A stretch of 64,000 bases of DNA from Mycolicibacterium sp. CBMA 234 (GCF_009729415.1 NZ_MPKW01000029.1:17596-81595); one strand, 5' to 3'; counted from the first letter of the stretch, positions 42,821 through 53,209 are shown. Program-made: numbers and translations. Notes: generated by a model from the sequence alone, not told the origin.

Positions 42821-43506
42821 GACGACAGCTCGAGGTAAAGCTGGTCCGCCAACGTTCCGTCGTCTCGCAGCATTCGGAGTTCGTCGTCGGTGAGATCAGC
42901 GAGCCGTACGCGTCTGTTTTCGAACTTAGCCAGCACAGCGTCGAGGTGCGACTCCTCCACGTCGCCGAGCCTGTCCCGGACCGACTGAAGCGTTGTCACG
43001 AACACGGCGACGTCGCCCGAATTCAGCTTGGGCGAAACCGCAGTCTTCTTCAGGTCGCTGATCCGGCTCGTCACGTACGGGCGGTCGGCAGGGCCGAGTC
43101 GTGGGATGAGGCCGTCGGGCAACTGCGCGATGGATTCTTCAGCCCACCCGCGCCATGCTGCCCTGTCGCCGGCTTCGATTTCGGAGCACGCTTTGACCAC
43201 GTCCCTGTTACGTGCGGTCAGGAACTGCAGAGTCGGCCGGCCGATGGTTTCAATCTGGTCGCGCAATTTCTTGGCCGGCTTGTCCAAGTCTTTGAGTGGT
43301 TCAACCGGAACGCCGACCTCCGCGAGCTTATGGTGAAGTTTCAAGACAGTGTCAAGTTTGCCGAGTTCAGTGTTCAGCTTTCCAAGAGCACTCTCGACCT
43401 GAGTCTGGTCTTGTGTTTCCCGCTCGTCATCGCTCTTCGCGCGTGAAAGGGCAGCCAGTTGCCGGGCTCGGATCGCCAAACTGGTGGGTACGGTTGCCTC
43501 AGCCAT
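42817..43506 (-). CDS. dpdI: DpdI-like helical protein
   Basis: 229 residues, rich in Leu, Lys, Glu and Asp, with a coiled-coil-like region (VESALGKLNTELGKLDTVLKLHHKLAEV) and no catalytic motif. Sits between dpdJ and dpdH with 4- and 8-bp overlaps. Likely structural or regulatory; name given by position. Confidence 0.6.
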   Translation of the reverse strand: MAEATVPTSLAIRARQLAALSRAKSDDERETQDQTQVESALGKLNTELGKLDTVLKLHHKLAEVGVPVEPLKDLDKPAKKLRDQIETIGRPTLQFLTARNRDVVKACSEIEAGDRAAWRGWAEESIAQLPDGLIPRLGPADRPYVTSRISDLKKTAVSPKLNSGDVAVFVTTLQSVRDRLGDVEESHLDAVLAKFENRRVRLADLTDDELRMLRDDGTLADQLYLELSS

Positions 43507-46486
43507 GAGACTCGGGCTCCTTCACGGTCGCAAACCATGTCCGCACGGTCTCTTTGAGTTGCTCATCGACGTCAGCCGCGGTCCCGGTACCGGATTCAGC
43601 GGCGGCGATTCCGGACTCGATCCACCGTGCGCTGTCGTCGAGGTAGTCCGCGATGGCAGGAAGGTCCGCGCCGGCAACGGTGCCGAGTGTGCTGAGCTTC
43701 TCCAGTCCGCTTCGGGTCTTGGCGGATTCGATCAACTCTTCGACAGTCGTGATTGCCGCGTCATCCCAAACCCGCGCGGCCTCATTCCGAGCATGGACGG
43801 TCGCGAGGTCGCTAACCCTGACAAAGCCGTGGCTCTGTCCAACTTTCGTCGCGTCGGAGATTGCGTCCACCGTTTCGCTCAAGGACACTCCGCTTGGCAG
43901 GTGCCCGCGAATGCGATCGATCAAGCCTTGCCAGTGCTCAATCTGCACGTTGGCGAGGCGGGTCAGGTCCCTGAGTTTCCGGTGCGACTTTTCACACCAC
44001 CCGGGAACGTCTAGGTCATCGTCTGACGCAGCGACCACCGCGGCCTTACGGATGATCGCCGTCAACCGCTGAATATCGACAGCGTGCACGGCGCCCCGGT
44101 CCCCCTGGGCCGCTCCAGATACTTCAAGTACATGTCCGACCACGGCACCTCGTTCAACGGCATAGGCCTGGTAGGCGGCCTGCCAGGCGGTTGACCGCGC
44201 CGCGGCATCGGGCCGCTGCCCGTTTGGGTCCCGCCAGAGTGCCGCGTTGATGTAGTCGAGGTCCTTAGGTTTAGGGGACAGATGTCCACAGGCGGCAGCG
44301 CCTCGGATCAAGGACGCTGTTGTCTGAGCCAATGCCTCGTCGTCGACCGCCATCTCGCTCACGATGCGGTGCCTTGTTTCGTCTACATGCCTGCTGACAA
44401 GTGCATCGAGCCGAGGCAGGGCATCGCCGGCACGCTGCCACAAGCCGGCTCTGATATAGACGAGACCACGGAACATCATGGCGGTGCGAGCGTCGCGCGG
44501 GAGTCGAACGATCGGTTCTCCTACGAGATTCTCGTTGGCACCGTCGATAGAGACTGCTCGTGAGTTGTTCGGTACCGCCCTGTCCAGGATTGGCTTAGCG
44601 GGTTCTTTGATGACGGGGTCAAACCAGTCAATTCGTGCAAGGAGCGCCTCACGGACGATCAACCTCAGGTCTTGGGCTAGACCTTGGGGCAGCGTTTTCC
44701 CAGTGGACCACGCGTCGATGTCGTCGAGTTGCCTCTGCAACGACCTGGGTAGAGCACCCCCGTCTTTCTTGTCGTCCTGCTTATTTTTGTCGTCCACAGG
44801 ACTGCGGTCGAAGAGGTCGCTGGGAATTGGTGGGTGGGAGAAGGCTTCGAGGACGCCGGTGTCAATTTGCTCGGCCCCAACCCGTCCCCAGAACGTCAGC
44901 AGCGATTCGAGTCGCCCGGCATCCTGCTCGGCGTAGTCTCGCTGGATTACTTCCCTGACGTGGGTCGGCAAGTGGGGCAGCCCGATCTTCGCCGACTCTT
45001 GCGCGAGGAACCCAACTGGGGGAAACTCCCCGCTGCGGATCGTCTGCAGGTTTTCGGTGAGTACGTCACGGACAGCCCGCGCGAGTACTCCGCGGGGGTT
45101 AAAGAGCCGTTCGCGGTCCTGATCTGCGCACGCCCGCACGGCACGCAGGATGGCTGCTTTGTTGTATGGGTAGAGGCCGTATTCCTGGTTCGATGCTCCG
45201 AAGGCGGCATGGCATGAGGCTTGGAGTTCGCAACCGGCGCAGGCGTTGGGCACGTCAGGAGCCGACTGCTCTAGTTTCGCCTTGCCCACTCGTGCGGCGT
45301 TGAGATAACGGCCGAGGAAGTCGACAAAGAATTGTTCATCGATGCCGTCAGCGCCGAACTCCACCTTAACTGTGTAGGTGGGCGACGACGCTTCGGCGCG
45401 GGTCCGGAAGGTGTCCGGAAGCCGCTCGCGGTAGTAGCGTGGCGTGACTGCAACCATCGTGCGGACGGTGGCGTACTTTTCCTCGCCCTGAACCACACCC
45501 ACCTCAATGATCGCATCGAGCAAGTCACGGCGGACGCCCTGGATGAGCGCCACATCCTCGATGAGCAGCACAATCTCCTGACCGACGAACTTTTCGCGGA
45601 TCTTCTTGAACGCTTGGCTGACATCACCGACGTTGAGGCTGGCTGCCTTCGTCACCGCATCATCAAGAACCTCGTTGAGCAGGCGTACAGCCTCCACCTG
45701 CAAGGCTGTACTCCCAGCGAGCCGCCTGAAGATCTTCTGAGTCGCGGCTGCTGCGTCGGCGATGTTTGCGTAGTCCCCGATATCGGTGGGCAGCTCCTCG
45801 ATAGTGAACTCGAGCGGTACATCAGATTCGGCCTCGTCGCGACCGTACAGCGAGTACCGCGCCCGTCGCTTGATGAATGAGTCCGGACGGAGCAAGTGGT
45901 CGCGGAAAAGTGGGTCGAGGAAGAACAACCTCAGACCGTTATCTCCGACAAGAGATTTCGCGAGGGGTGTGTCAGGCGGAAGCGTTCGCAGCACTTCGGC
46001 AAGCTCTGCGAGGATCTTTTGCTCCATCTCCTCGAGCGTCGTCCCACTGCCAAGGCTGGAGAGTTTGCGCCGGACGTCGTCAAGCTCCGGATCTTGCTGG
46101 TTGAGCAGAAGCTTCTCGATTACGTCCTTCAGGCTTGTTTCAGTCTTCTGCAGATAGATAACGTGACGACCTGGTTTCGCTTTAATGTTGGCGTCTATCC
46201 AGCGGATCAGATGCGACTTTCCGGCCCCAGATTCCCCGAGTACGCTCGCGACGAGTACACCATTTGTCGGTGACGCGTTGAGGAACTCCTCGAGGACCTC
46301 AACTTCGGACACAAATTCGGCTGCCGTTCGGCCGCGGGCATCACCACGTTGCCGGGTGATACGCAGCGGGGAATGGGTAGCCAGCAGCACAGCTTTGGAC
46401 GGTGTGGCTGCCTCTGTGGGGATGGTTGCGGTGACGGTGTCGGCTGACCAGCAGACGAAGTTGACTAGGTTGTTCACGACGCTCAT
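43499..46486 (-). CDS. dpdH: DpdH, P-loop ATPase
   Basis: 995 residues. Walker A GESGAGKS at 84-91 and Walker B-like EIVLLIEDVALIQGV, then a sensor-like VRTMVAVTPRYYRERLP. A four-cysteine motif CAGCELQASCHAAF about residue 410 resembles the 4Fe-4S or zinc clusters of DISARM/Dnd-type proteins. The C-terminal half is helical. As a STAND/ABC-like ATPase it may sense or signal in restriction. Coupled to dpdG (ATGA) and dpdI. Confidence 0.78.
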   Translation of the reverse strand: MSVVNNLVNFVCWSADTVTATIPTEAATPSKAVLLATHSPLRITRQRGDARGRTAAEFVSEVEVLEEFLNASPTNGVLVASVLGESGAGKSHLIRWIDANIKAKPGRHVIYLQKTETSLKDVIEKLLLNQQDPELDDVRRKLSSLGSGTTLEEMEQKILAELAEVLRTLPPDTPLAKSLVGDNGLRLFFLDPLFRDHLLRPDSFIKRRARYSLYGRDEAESDVPLEFTIEELPTDIGDYANIADAAAATQKIFRRLAGSTALQVEAVRLLNEVLDDAVTKAASLNVGDVSQAFKKIREKFVGQEIVLLIEDVALIQGVRRDLLDAIIEVGVVQGEEKYATVRTMVAVTPRYYRERLPDTFRTRAEASSPTYTVKVEFGADGIDEQFFVDFLGRYLNAARVGKAKLEQSAPDVPNACAGCELQASCHAAFGASNQEYGLYPYNKAAILRAVRACADQDRERLFNPRGVLARAVRDVLTENLQTIRSGEFPPVGFLAQESAKIGLPHLPTHVREVIQRDYAEQDAGRLESLLTFWGRVGAEQIDTGVLEAFSHPPIPSDLFDRSPVDDKNKQDDKKDGGALPRSLQRQLDDIDAWSTGKTLPQGLAQDLRLIVREALLARIDWFDPVIKEPAKPILDRAVPNNSRAVSIDGANENLVGEPIVRLPRDARTAMMFRGLVYIRAGLWQRAGDALPRLDALVSRHVDETRHRIVSEMAVDDEALAQTTASLIRGAAACGHLSPKPKDLDYINAALWRDPNGQRPDAAARSTAWQAAYQAYAVERGAVVGHVLEVSGAAQGDRGAVHAVDIQRLTAIIRKAAVVAASDDDLDVPGWCEKSHRKLRDLTRLANVQIEHWQGLIDRIRGHLPSGVSLSETVDAISDATKVGQSHGFVRVSDLATVHARNEAARVWDDAAITTVEELIESAKTRSGLEKLSTLGTVAGADLPAIADYLDDSARWIESGIAAAESGTGTAADVDEQLKETVRTWFATVKEPESHG

Positions 46487-47355
46487 CCCTCGATCGTCAC
46501 GGCTGAGACGTAGCGATCACGCCCATGTTCTCGGGCATCAGGCAAAGCCATCACACCTGACGGATCCGACTGGTGAATCATCGACAGCACGCCACGCGTT
46601 TCCGCGCACGACAACGCCAATCCCAGCGCGCGCATGGCGCCGGCGTCGGCGTCGGCGAGTCCCTCATAGGTCGCACTCGGGTGGCCAGGCAGGACAGGAA
46701 TCTCGTCGCGAAGAAACGCGAGCAATTGATCGATGGGGATCTGCTCCCGGCGTGACAGTGGACTGCCGAGCGGGTGGAGTATGACGTCGATGACGGCCTC
46801 GGTTGGGTCAGCCACGATCTTCGCGCCTGTCAGTTTCTGGTCTGCGCCGGTGGCCATGATCGACAGTGCGGACTGGCTGAAGCCAAGCGCTTGGCTCCAC
46901 CAACGGAACGCATTCCATCGCGTGTCGTTGGTGAACAAGTTGGCTGGCATCGAGGTTTGAACGTCCGCCCAGTACAACGGTTGCGCGGGTATCTGCCGCA
47001 TAAGCCAGACGAGGCCTTGACGCAGATCCGGCGCCCCTTTCATCTCTGGACCAAGCGTTGCCGGTGGTGCCACGAGTCGATGCCTGAGTAGGCGAAGGAA
47101 CCCGGCAGCGCCTTTCACCACTTCGGCGCCGTAGAGGCCGTCGTTGCTCTGCTGTACGAGGCCGAACTCCCGCAGTCCTCGCAACGCTCGGGTCGCGTGT
47201 GCGCCACCCCCCGGGGCGCTTTCCCGCATCGCAGTTGGTGTCACCAAGGCGAGAATTTCCTCCTCGGTGAGGTCGGAACGTTCCATGATCGTGCGATAGG
47301 TGAGCCACATTGCTTGCGGAAGGCACAGCGCGGGACTGGGATTGAGAACGTCCAT
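46483..47355 (-). CDS. dpdG: DpdG-like protein
   Basis: 290 residues; N-terminal part with winged-helix character (LTEEEILALVTP, HATRALRGLREFGLVQQSNDGLYG), C-terminal part helical (QIPIDQLLAFLRDEIPVLPG). No enzyme motif. A DNA-binding or adaptor role is plausible from the helix-turn-helix-like start. Its ATG directly abuts the dpdF stop. Named by operon position. Confidence 0.65.
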   Translation of the reverse strand: MDVLNPSPALCLPQAMWLTYRTIMERSDLTEEEILALVTPTAMRESAPGGGAHATRALRGLREFGLVQQSNDGLYGAEVVKGAAGFLRLLRHRLVAPPATLGPEMKGAPDLRQGLVWLMRQIPAQPLYWADVQTSMPANLFTNDTRWNAFRWWSQALGFSQSALSIMATGADQKLTGAKIVADPTEAVIDVILHPLGSPLSRREQIPIDQLLAFLRDEIPVLPGHPSATYEGLADADAGAMRALGLALSCAETRGVLSMIHQSDPSGVMALPDAREHGRDRYVSAVTIEG

Positions 47356-49929
47356 TCAGATACTCCGCAGTAGGGCGTCGATTGAGACGCTGGTCGTCCT
47401 GCCGACGATGTCCCGCAGCAGGTTTCCCGGTTTGTCGGGGTCGGGTGTCGACTCGTGTCCCACGACATAACTGATCAGCCCGAGGGCAAGTCGATCACGA
47501 ATCTCTCCGTCGAGGTGCGCATGCGGCAGGGCGAACGCGATCGGTCCCGCATAGTTTTCGGTGAGGCGGGGTTGTGACCCTGGGTCATCGAGGACGATAG
47601 GGGTGTGTTGCACCGTGCGCTGCAACCTGTCCGCCTCGACCGGTGTCAGACCCGAGAAAACAGCGACCTTCCGCTGTGCCAGTCGTTCGAACAATGGCGC
47701 CGGATCCTGCCCGTCTCGGTAGTGGATGAACAGGCCGGGACTGTCCCCCCGCCAGGATGCCAGGGGGTCATTGCCGCTTCGCGCAGCAGGCAGAAGTGGA
47801 CCGGGCTCCTGGGATTGGATTCCGGGCGACGACGCTGGTTCGCTTCGGCATGCTGGGCATCCGCGGCAAACAGGCCCGGTAAGCAAAGTTCCGCCAGCGT
47901 AGGCCACTCGATAGTGCCGAGCGATCACGCGTCCAACGCACACTGAGCCTCTTACCAGATCCAGAAGTGCCGTAAGTGCGCGCTGCTGCGCAGCATTCAC
48001 GGTCGAACGCACTTCTCCGAGGCCCTGAATCCAACCCTCCTTCCCCTGCAGGTCGCCGCGGAGAAGTTCGAACTCGATGAAGTCCTCGATCTCGGCGTAG
48101 AAGGCTTCACGATCCTGCGTCTCGGCCTCGACGGACCGGCCCGCATCCGGAATCCATTGGGGTGGGCGCAATCTGATGATGTCCGCTTGCGCCATCAAGG
48201 TGAGCGTACGCACGTTCCATCGTGCGCTGCGGCCATATCCTTCGGTCATGTACTCCGGCAGGGTGCTCTTTCGAACTCGGTATCGCAGTGGACCGACCGC
48301 AATACCCGAACTCAACAGCGCCCGCCAGCGATCCCACCCCAGCTCGTCCCCGATCATGGTCACTCGACTGAGCCGTGTCGCGATGCGTTCATCATTCGGG
48401 ATGCTGCAGAGATAGGCCACCGAAGGGCGCCCGTCGCGACCCGCACGTCCGACCTCCTGGTAGTAGCGATCGACGGTCTCGGGCAGGCAGGCGTGTAGCA
48501 CAGTCCGCACGTTCGGCATGTCCAGGCCCAGACCGAATGCTGAGGTGCCAACAATTGCGTCCAGGCTGGTACCCGTCGATTGCCCGGAGGTCGATAGTCC
48601 GCGCCAACGTTCCATGACCAAACTGCGCTCATTGTCGGTGGACTTGCCGGTCACGCAGCCGACTCTGAGCAGTCCCTCCGCGCGCAGGAGATTGGCCCAG
48701 CGTTCGGCGTCATCAACTCTCGTCGTATAGAGGATGAGGGGGCGGGGCAGCTTGCTGACCGCGTTGAGTATCGCTGCGGTACGCGCGGATTCGTCGTGGA
48801 ACGAGTCGAAGAAGAACGCGGGTTCGGTGCGCAGTTCCGACCCCCAGACCAATTCCACTTTTTCGCCGCCGACGGAAAACAGTTTCGTTAGCAGGTCAAG
48901 TGGTTGCTGAGATAGCGTCGCGCTGAGCAACAGAACCGATGGCTTGTTGCCCTCGGGCGCCTTCTCATGCGCTTCGCGGATTAGACCAGGCATTGTCTGA
49001 AACTCCGACCGGAAGTCGGAGCCCCACTGGTCGACAAGGTGCGCCTCGTCGACGACGATCTGCTGTAGGTAGCCGGCCTCGGCACACTCGAGGACGGCGG
49101 AAGCAAGTCCGGTTACAAACGCCTCCGGCGAGGTGTACAGCAACCGCTGCCGACCGGATCGGACCTGTTCCCGCAGGTCTTTCTTGGCGTCATCGCCGAG
49201 TGAGCCGACATAGGCGTATCGGCCCGTTGGACTGAGCGATTGCCCTCGATGCTGGGCGGCGTCAGCGGTCCGACGCTCCATGTCGAGCGCCAGGACAACG
49301 GTCGGTACAACCACGATTGTGACGCCGTGCGTCGAAAGCAGAACTTTTGACCAGGCTACTGCGGTCTTACCGCGCCCGGTGGGCAGCGCAATGGCCAGTG
49401 CGCCACTCTCGTTGAGCACCGCAGCACGGGCCGCCTGCCGTTGCGTTTCCCCACGGTAAGTCTCGTACTGATGCGCACGCTTCCAGAACGGATCAGCCGG
49501 CAGTTGCCTCGCGCTGACCAGATCGGCGTCCCGGTAGACGGCATGGACTTGGTCGCGGGCAAGTTCCACGGCCGCAGGACTCTCGTCATCCCTGGTGGGT
49601 TGCCAGTCGAAGGCCACAATCGAGAGCCGCCCGTCGACCAATCGGGTTGATGAACAGGAGACTTTGTCCCAGTCCTCCGCAGTCGGCCATGGCAATGCCA
49701 CCGGAACGGACAACTGCGGATTTCCGCGATAGGTAATCCGGGACGTGAGCAGGACCTGCCGGATCAGCGCAGCAACGTCGCGCCATCCTGCCGCACCCCT
49801 TGCAAGATCGGCCATCGCGTCGAGTAGTCGGCGGCAGGCGTCGCTGCAATCGGCATTTGGTGGCATCGTGACGCGTTCGGGCCAGGCAATCAGCGCGGCC
49901 TGGGCCACCGAAAGATCATCGCTAGACAT
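47356..49929 (-). CDS. dpdF: DpdF, RecQ-like helicase
   Basis: 857 residues. ALAIALPTGRGKTAVAWSK (Walker A), QIVVDEAHLVDQWGSDFRSEFQ (DEAH with the RecQ-style WG), SVLLLSATLS, and C-terminal motifs GTSAFGLGLDMPNVRTVLHACLPE and YYQEVGRAGRDGRPSVAYL are typical of RecQ. A CRGCPACRSEP segment further on may bind zinc as in RecQ-Ct. It overlaps dpdE by 8 bp. Confidence 0.87.
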   Translation of the reverse strand: MSSDDLSVAQAALIAWPERVTMPPNADCSDACRRLLDAMADLARGAAGWRDVAALIRQVLLTSRITYRGNPQLSVPVALPWPTAEDWDKVSCSSTRLVDGRLSIVAFDWQPTRDDESPAAVELARDQVHAVYRDADLVSARQLPADPFWKRAHQYETYRGETQRQAARAAVLNESGALAIALPTGRGKTAVAWSKVLLSTHGVTIVVVPTVVLALDMERRTADAAQHRGQSLSPTGRYAYVGSLGDDAKKDLREQVRSGRQRLLYTSPEAFVTGLASAVLECAEAGYLQQIVVDEAHLVDQWGSDFRSEFQTMPGLIREAHEKAPEGNKPSVLLLSATLSQQPLDLLTKLFSVGGEKVELVWGSELRTEPAFFFDSFHDESARTAAILNAVSKLPRPLILYTTRVDDAERWANLLRAEGLLRVGCVTGKSTDNERSLVMERWRGLSTSGQSTGTSLDAIVGTSAFGLGLDMPNVRTVLHACLPETVDRYYQEVGRAGRDGRPSVAYLCSIPNDERIATRLSRVTMIGDELGWDRWRALLSSGIAVGPLRYRVRKSTLPEYMTEGYGRSARWNVRTLTLMAQADIIRLRPPQWIPDAGRSVEAETQDREAFYAEIEDFIEFELLRGDLQGKEGWIQGLGEVRSTVNAAQQRALTALLDLVRGSVCVGRVIARHYRVAYAGGTLLTGPVCRGCPACRSEPASSPGIQSQEPGPLLPAARSGNDPLASWRGDSPGLFIHYRDGQDPAPLFERLAQRKVAVFSGLTPVEADRLQRTVQHTPIVLDDPGSQPRLTENYAGPIAFALPHAHLDGEIRDRLALGLISYVVGHESTPDPDKPGNLLRDIVGRTTSVSIDALLRSI

Positions 49930-52900
49930 AGTCGGTCCAGGACTGCGCGGCTATGACGACACAACTGATCGTGCTGACCCTGACTGATGGCGTCGCAACC
50001 GCGGCCTCGATTGCGCGATCTATCTCGATCTCCGCTTCCAGGGCGTTGGGGTCGCTGACCAGTCCTGTTGTCTGCGATCGTGCTCCGCTCTGCGCTCGGG
50101 CATGTTCGGTTTCCTCACGCACCCGCTGTGCAGCTCGTAGGGAGGCGTCCACTAGATCCGCGACCGTGTTTAGATGCTCGCGGGCCGTCGTGTAGCAGGC
50201 CCTCGCCACGGACTCGAGGTTCTCCGCACCACCGACGAGCGTGTGTAGGGCAGCCACCCGCTGCGGATTCAGGTTGGTGTCGCGAGTGTCCTTCCGCGGC
50301 TCGGATAGGTACCCGGCAAGGCTTGGATTGCCCACTGGGGACGTCGCGTTCGCCGGAACCCACACCCGGTGATGCATGGGCGGGAGGGCGCCGTCCGCAC
50401 GTCGCCGGGCGACCGGCTTTTCCGCACGATTCTCACCGAGTGCGGTGAGGATCGGATCGAGATCCGCTTCGACAAGAAAGTCAAAGCCGAAGAACGCCAA
50501 TGGTTCTTGCTGCCATGTTCGGTTCAGGCGCCACAGCGCGACGGCTTGGCCACGATCATCCAAATCGAGCAGACTCTCGATACCGTCGATGAACGGATTC
50601 CCGCGGCGGAACAGTCGCCGCGTTGGCGTCAGTTTCCAGCGGTCGAAGAAACCGGTGCGGGCGGCATCAACCCTCATCAGTCGCCTCAGGAGTCTGGCGC
50701 TGACGAGCGGGTCCGCCCGCTGCTTGCGTTCGAAAGTGATGCTGCCATCACGGTTCCGGCGATCGTCGAGTCGCAGTCCTTCGTCTCCTTCGATGAGGGA
50801 AATGTAGGCCCGTTCGATTTGCGGGGTTTGTTCTTCGTACTGAGCGATGGCCAACGCCATGGCTGCACCGTCGGCGTGCGTGCCATAGCTGGATTCGAGG
50901 GCGTCAATCTCATTAATTCGCCGCTTCTCCTGGGAGAGAGTTGATTCGATCGACTCGGTTCTCGCGAGGAATCCTTCGATCCCATCGGTCAGCGCGGTGG
51001 CCCAGACATCGCCGGTCAATTCGTCGACCGCCTCCTGCATAGCCGAAACTGATTCATCGAAGATGCGAAAGGCGTTGGCTAGCAACTTCAGCCAGGCGGT
51101 AACAAGCCCATGCCGGTCAGCGTCCGCGAGCGCAAGCTGTTGGGCGGTCGGACGGTCACTGTAGCGGTCCACTCGGCCGATTCGCTGTTCCATCGCACTG
51201 GGATTCCACGGGATACGGGCATGAATCACCAAAGTGGCGTCCTGGAAATTGCGCCCGACGTCGCCGCTGTCGTCGGTGATCAGGATGCCGCCGGTGGCAC
51301 GCCAGCCTGCCACCGCACCTTCGCGGTCTTGCTCGGATTGACCGTTCAGGTGCGCATAGACCTTGGTGGGTATTCGGGGATCACGCGTTAGGTAAGCGGC
51401 CAGATCGGTGGCTAGAGTGCCGCGGCCGCAGAAGACGATCGCTGCGCCGGGACGTGCGCACGCGGCGGTTACGCTCTCAGCAAGGCACTGCAGCCCGTCT
51501 GTGTCGGTCGATTCGCGGAGAACCTCGATGAGGTTCGTTTCGAATCGAAGCGCGGGAACGGCATCCAAAATCGCCTTCTCCGCGGGCAACAGCACGTCCG
51601 TGTCCCCGGCGTTGACTCGGTAGTCGAGTGCCGCCAGCAGATCCCGCGCTGGGCCACCAACTCTTGACAGGAGCACGCCGAGGACAAGTCCATAGGCCGC
51701 GGGGTCCAGGTCATCGTCGAGCACCGCCGCCGAACTGCCCGAGGCCCACTGTGCGAGGACCGTTGCGGCGGCGTTCGCTTCCAGCGAGCCCAGGCGACGC
51801 ACTGTCGGCCGGGCGCGTCCGGCGAAATTGAATGGGGTCAGCAGCCCCTCATCGTCGAGCCGTTCCATGCCGATGACGTGTCTGCGGTTGCGGATGACGC
51901 GATGGTGCAATCGATAGGTTTCCGAGACGTGAGTCCGCACGGTCGCGACGGCTCGGCGTAGCGCATCCGTATCGACGGTCTCGGGATCAGTACCGGGTGG
52001 GCCGTAGAGGCGCATTGCGCGGTCCATAGCGTCGGCGAGCATCTCATCGTGAGGAATGATCTTGCGGATCTCATCGAATTGCGCTTGCAGCAACTCCGGG
52101 AGGTCGGCGTCCGGTTCCTCATCGAGGCCGAAGATAGCCAGCGCCAACTCCCGCCGGGCCAGGAGTAAACGCTCGAACTCTTCCCGGTTCTCCCAGCGGA
52201 ACAGCTGAGGGTCGAGCAAGTGCAACAGTGCGAGGTGGGTGGTGCTACTCCGCGCGAATGGGGTTGCGGTCAACATCAGCAGCCGCGGCACCGCATGGGC
52301 GAGGTCGGCCAACTCCCGGTATGGCGAATCCTGCGGGCCGCCCGTGCGGGCGAGCACGTGGGCTTCGTCTATTACTAGCAGGTCGACGCCAGACAGATCA
52401 GCCCACCGATCGGTGTCGTTGTGCGCGACGATCTCGAAGGGCAAGCGGCCGTCGGACAACCTGAAATCGCCCAGATAGAATTTGTTGAGCAGTTCGGCAC
52501 GCCACTGGGCCATCAACGCACTCGGTGCGAGGATGCCGATCCGCCGGCCGGGTTCGTCAAGCAACAGTTGACGCATCACGAAGCCTGCCTGGATCGTTTT
52601 ACCCATGCCCACTTCATCGGCAAGCAGGTAACGCTGCACCGGGTCTCGGATAATCCGCAATGCCGCACTGATCTGGTGGGCATGCAGACGGACGCCGGAC
52701 GACATGATGCCTGTCGCCGACGCAGTTGCCGCTCGCTCCGCCAAAAGAAGTTGCCGAACCGGTTCACGCACATCGCGGTAGCGCGGCGACTCGTTGGCTC
52801 CGGTCAACAGGACCTGGAGGGGGTCTTGTGTAGGCCGTTCCCACCGCACCCGCAGTCGATCCTCGGAAATCGGGATGTCCACGGGGGAATTCGGCGGGCG

Positions 52901-53209
52901 GACACCGTACACGTCCGGTCCACCACCGTAGATGCGACCGGCGCGCCAGTTTTGGTCGGCATCCTGGAAGAAAACGCGTGTCTCGGCAGACAGACGGACA
53001 CGACTGACTTCGCGCAGCGGCCTCCATTGCGACTCGACGATCGGTTGTGCGGCGGACTCGAACAGGTCGAGACGCACTTGGCCGTCTTTGATTTCACCTA
53101 TGCGAGCAATGCCGGGAACGCCGGGGTGAACGACAAGCTTGCCGACATCTGTACCCATCGTTGTAACACTGCCCCCGTCCGGCGTCACTACGCTGTGGCG
53201 ACCTGACAC
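49922..53209 (-). CDS. dpdE: DpdE, SNF2-like helicase
   Basis: 1095 residues from a GTG at 53209; an ATG at 53158 is an equally good start. YLLADEVGMGKTIQAGFVM (motif I), ILAPSALMAQWRAELL (Ia), LVIDEAHVLA (II), LMLTATPFAR (III), and in the C-terminal half GGILITDDSGDVGRNFQDATLVIH and MEQRIGRVDRYSDRPT (V and VI). SNF2 ATPases of the RapA type move along double-stranded DNA. First gene of the rightmost dpd operon, so its promoter should lie in 53210-53370, where I see no clear box. Confidence 0.86.
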   Translation of the reverse strand: MSGRHSVVTPDGGSVTTMGTDVGKLVVHPGVPGIARIGEIKDGQVRLDLFESAAQPIVESQWRPLREVSRVRLSAETRVFFQDADQNWRAGRIYGGGPDVYGVRPPNSPVDIPISEDRLRVRWERPTQDPLQVLLTGANESPRYRDVREPVRQLLLAERAATASATGIMSSGVRLHAHQISAALRIIRDPVQRYLLADEVGMGKTIQAGFVMRQLLLDEPGRRIGILAPSALMAQWRAELLNKFYLGDFRLSDGRLPFEIVAHNDTDRWADLSGVDLLVIDEAHVLARTGGPQDSPYRELADLAHAVPRLLMLTATPFARSSTTHLALLHLLDPQLFRWENREEFERLLLARRELALAIFGLDEEPDADLPELLQAQFDEIRKIIPHDEMLADAMDRAMRLYGPPGTDPETVDTDALRRAVATVRTHVSETYRLHHRVIRNRRHVIGMERLDDEGLLTPFNFAGRARPTVRRLGSLEANAAATVLAQWASGSSAAVLDDDLDPAAYGLVLGVLLSRVGGPARDLLAALDYRVNAGDTDVLLPAEKAILDAVPALRFETNLIEVLRESTDTDGLQCLAESVTAACARPGAAIVFCGRGTLATDLAAYLTRDPRIPTKVYAHLNGQSEQDREGAVAGWRATGGILITDDSGDVGRNFQDATLVIHARIPWNPSAMEQRIGRVDRYSDRPTAQQLALADADRHGLVTAWLKLLANAFRIFDESVSAMQEAVDELTGDVWATALTDGIEGFLARTESIESTLSQEKRRINEIDALESSYGTHADGAAMALAIAQYEEQTPQIERAYISLIEGDEGLRLDDRRNRDGSITFERKQRADPLVSARLLRRLMRVDAARTGFFDRWKLTPTRRLFRRGNPFIDGIESLLDLDDRGQAVALWRLNRTWQQEPLAFFGFDFLVEADLDPILTALGENRAEKPVARRRADGALPPMHHRVWVPANATSPVGNPSLAGYLSEPRKDTRDTNLNPQRVAALHTLVGGAENLESVARACYTTAREHLNTVADLVDASLRAAQRVREETEHARAQSGARSQTTGLVSDPNALEAEIEIDRAIEAAVATPSVRVSTISCVVIAAQSWTDYV

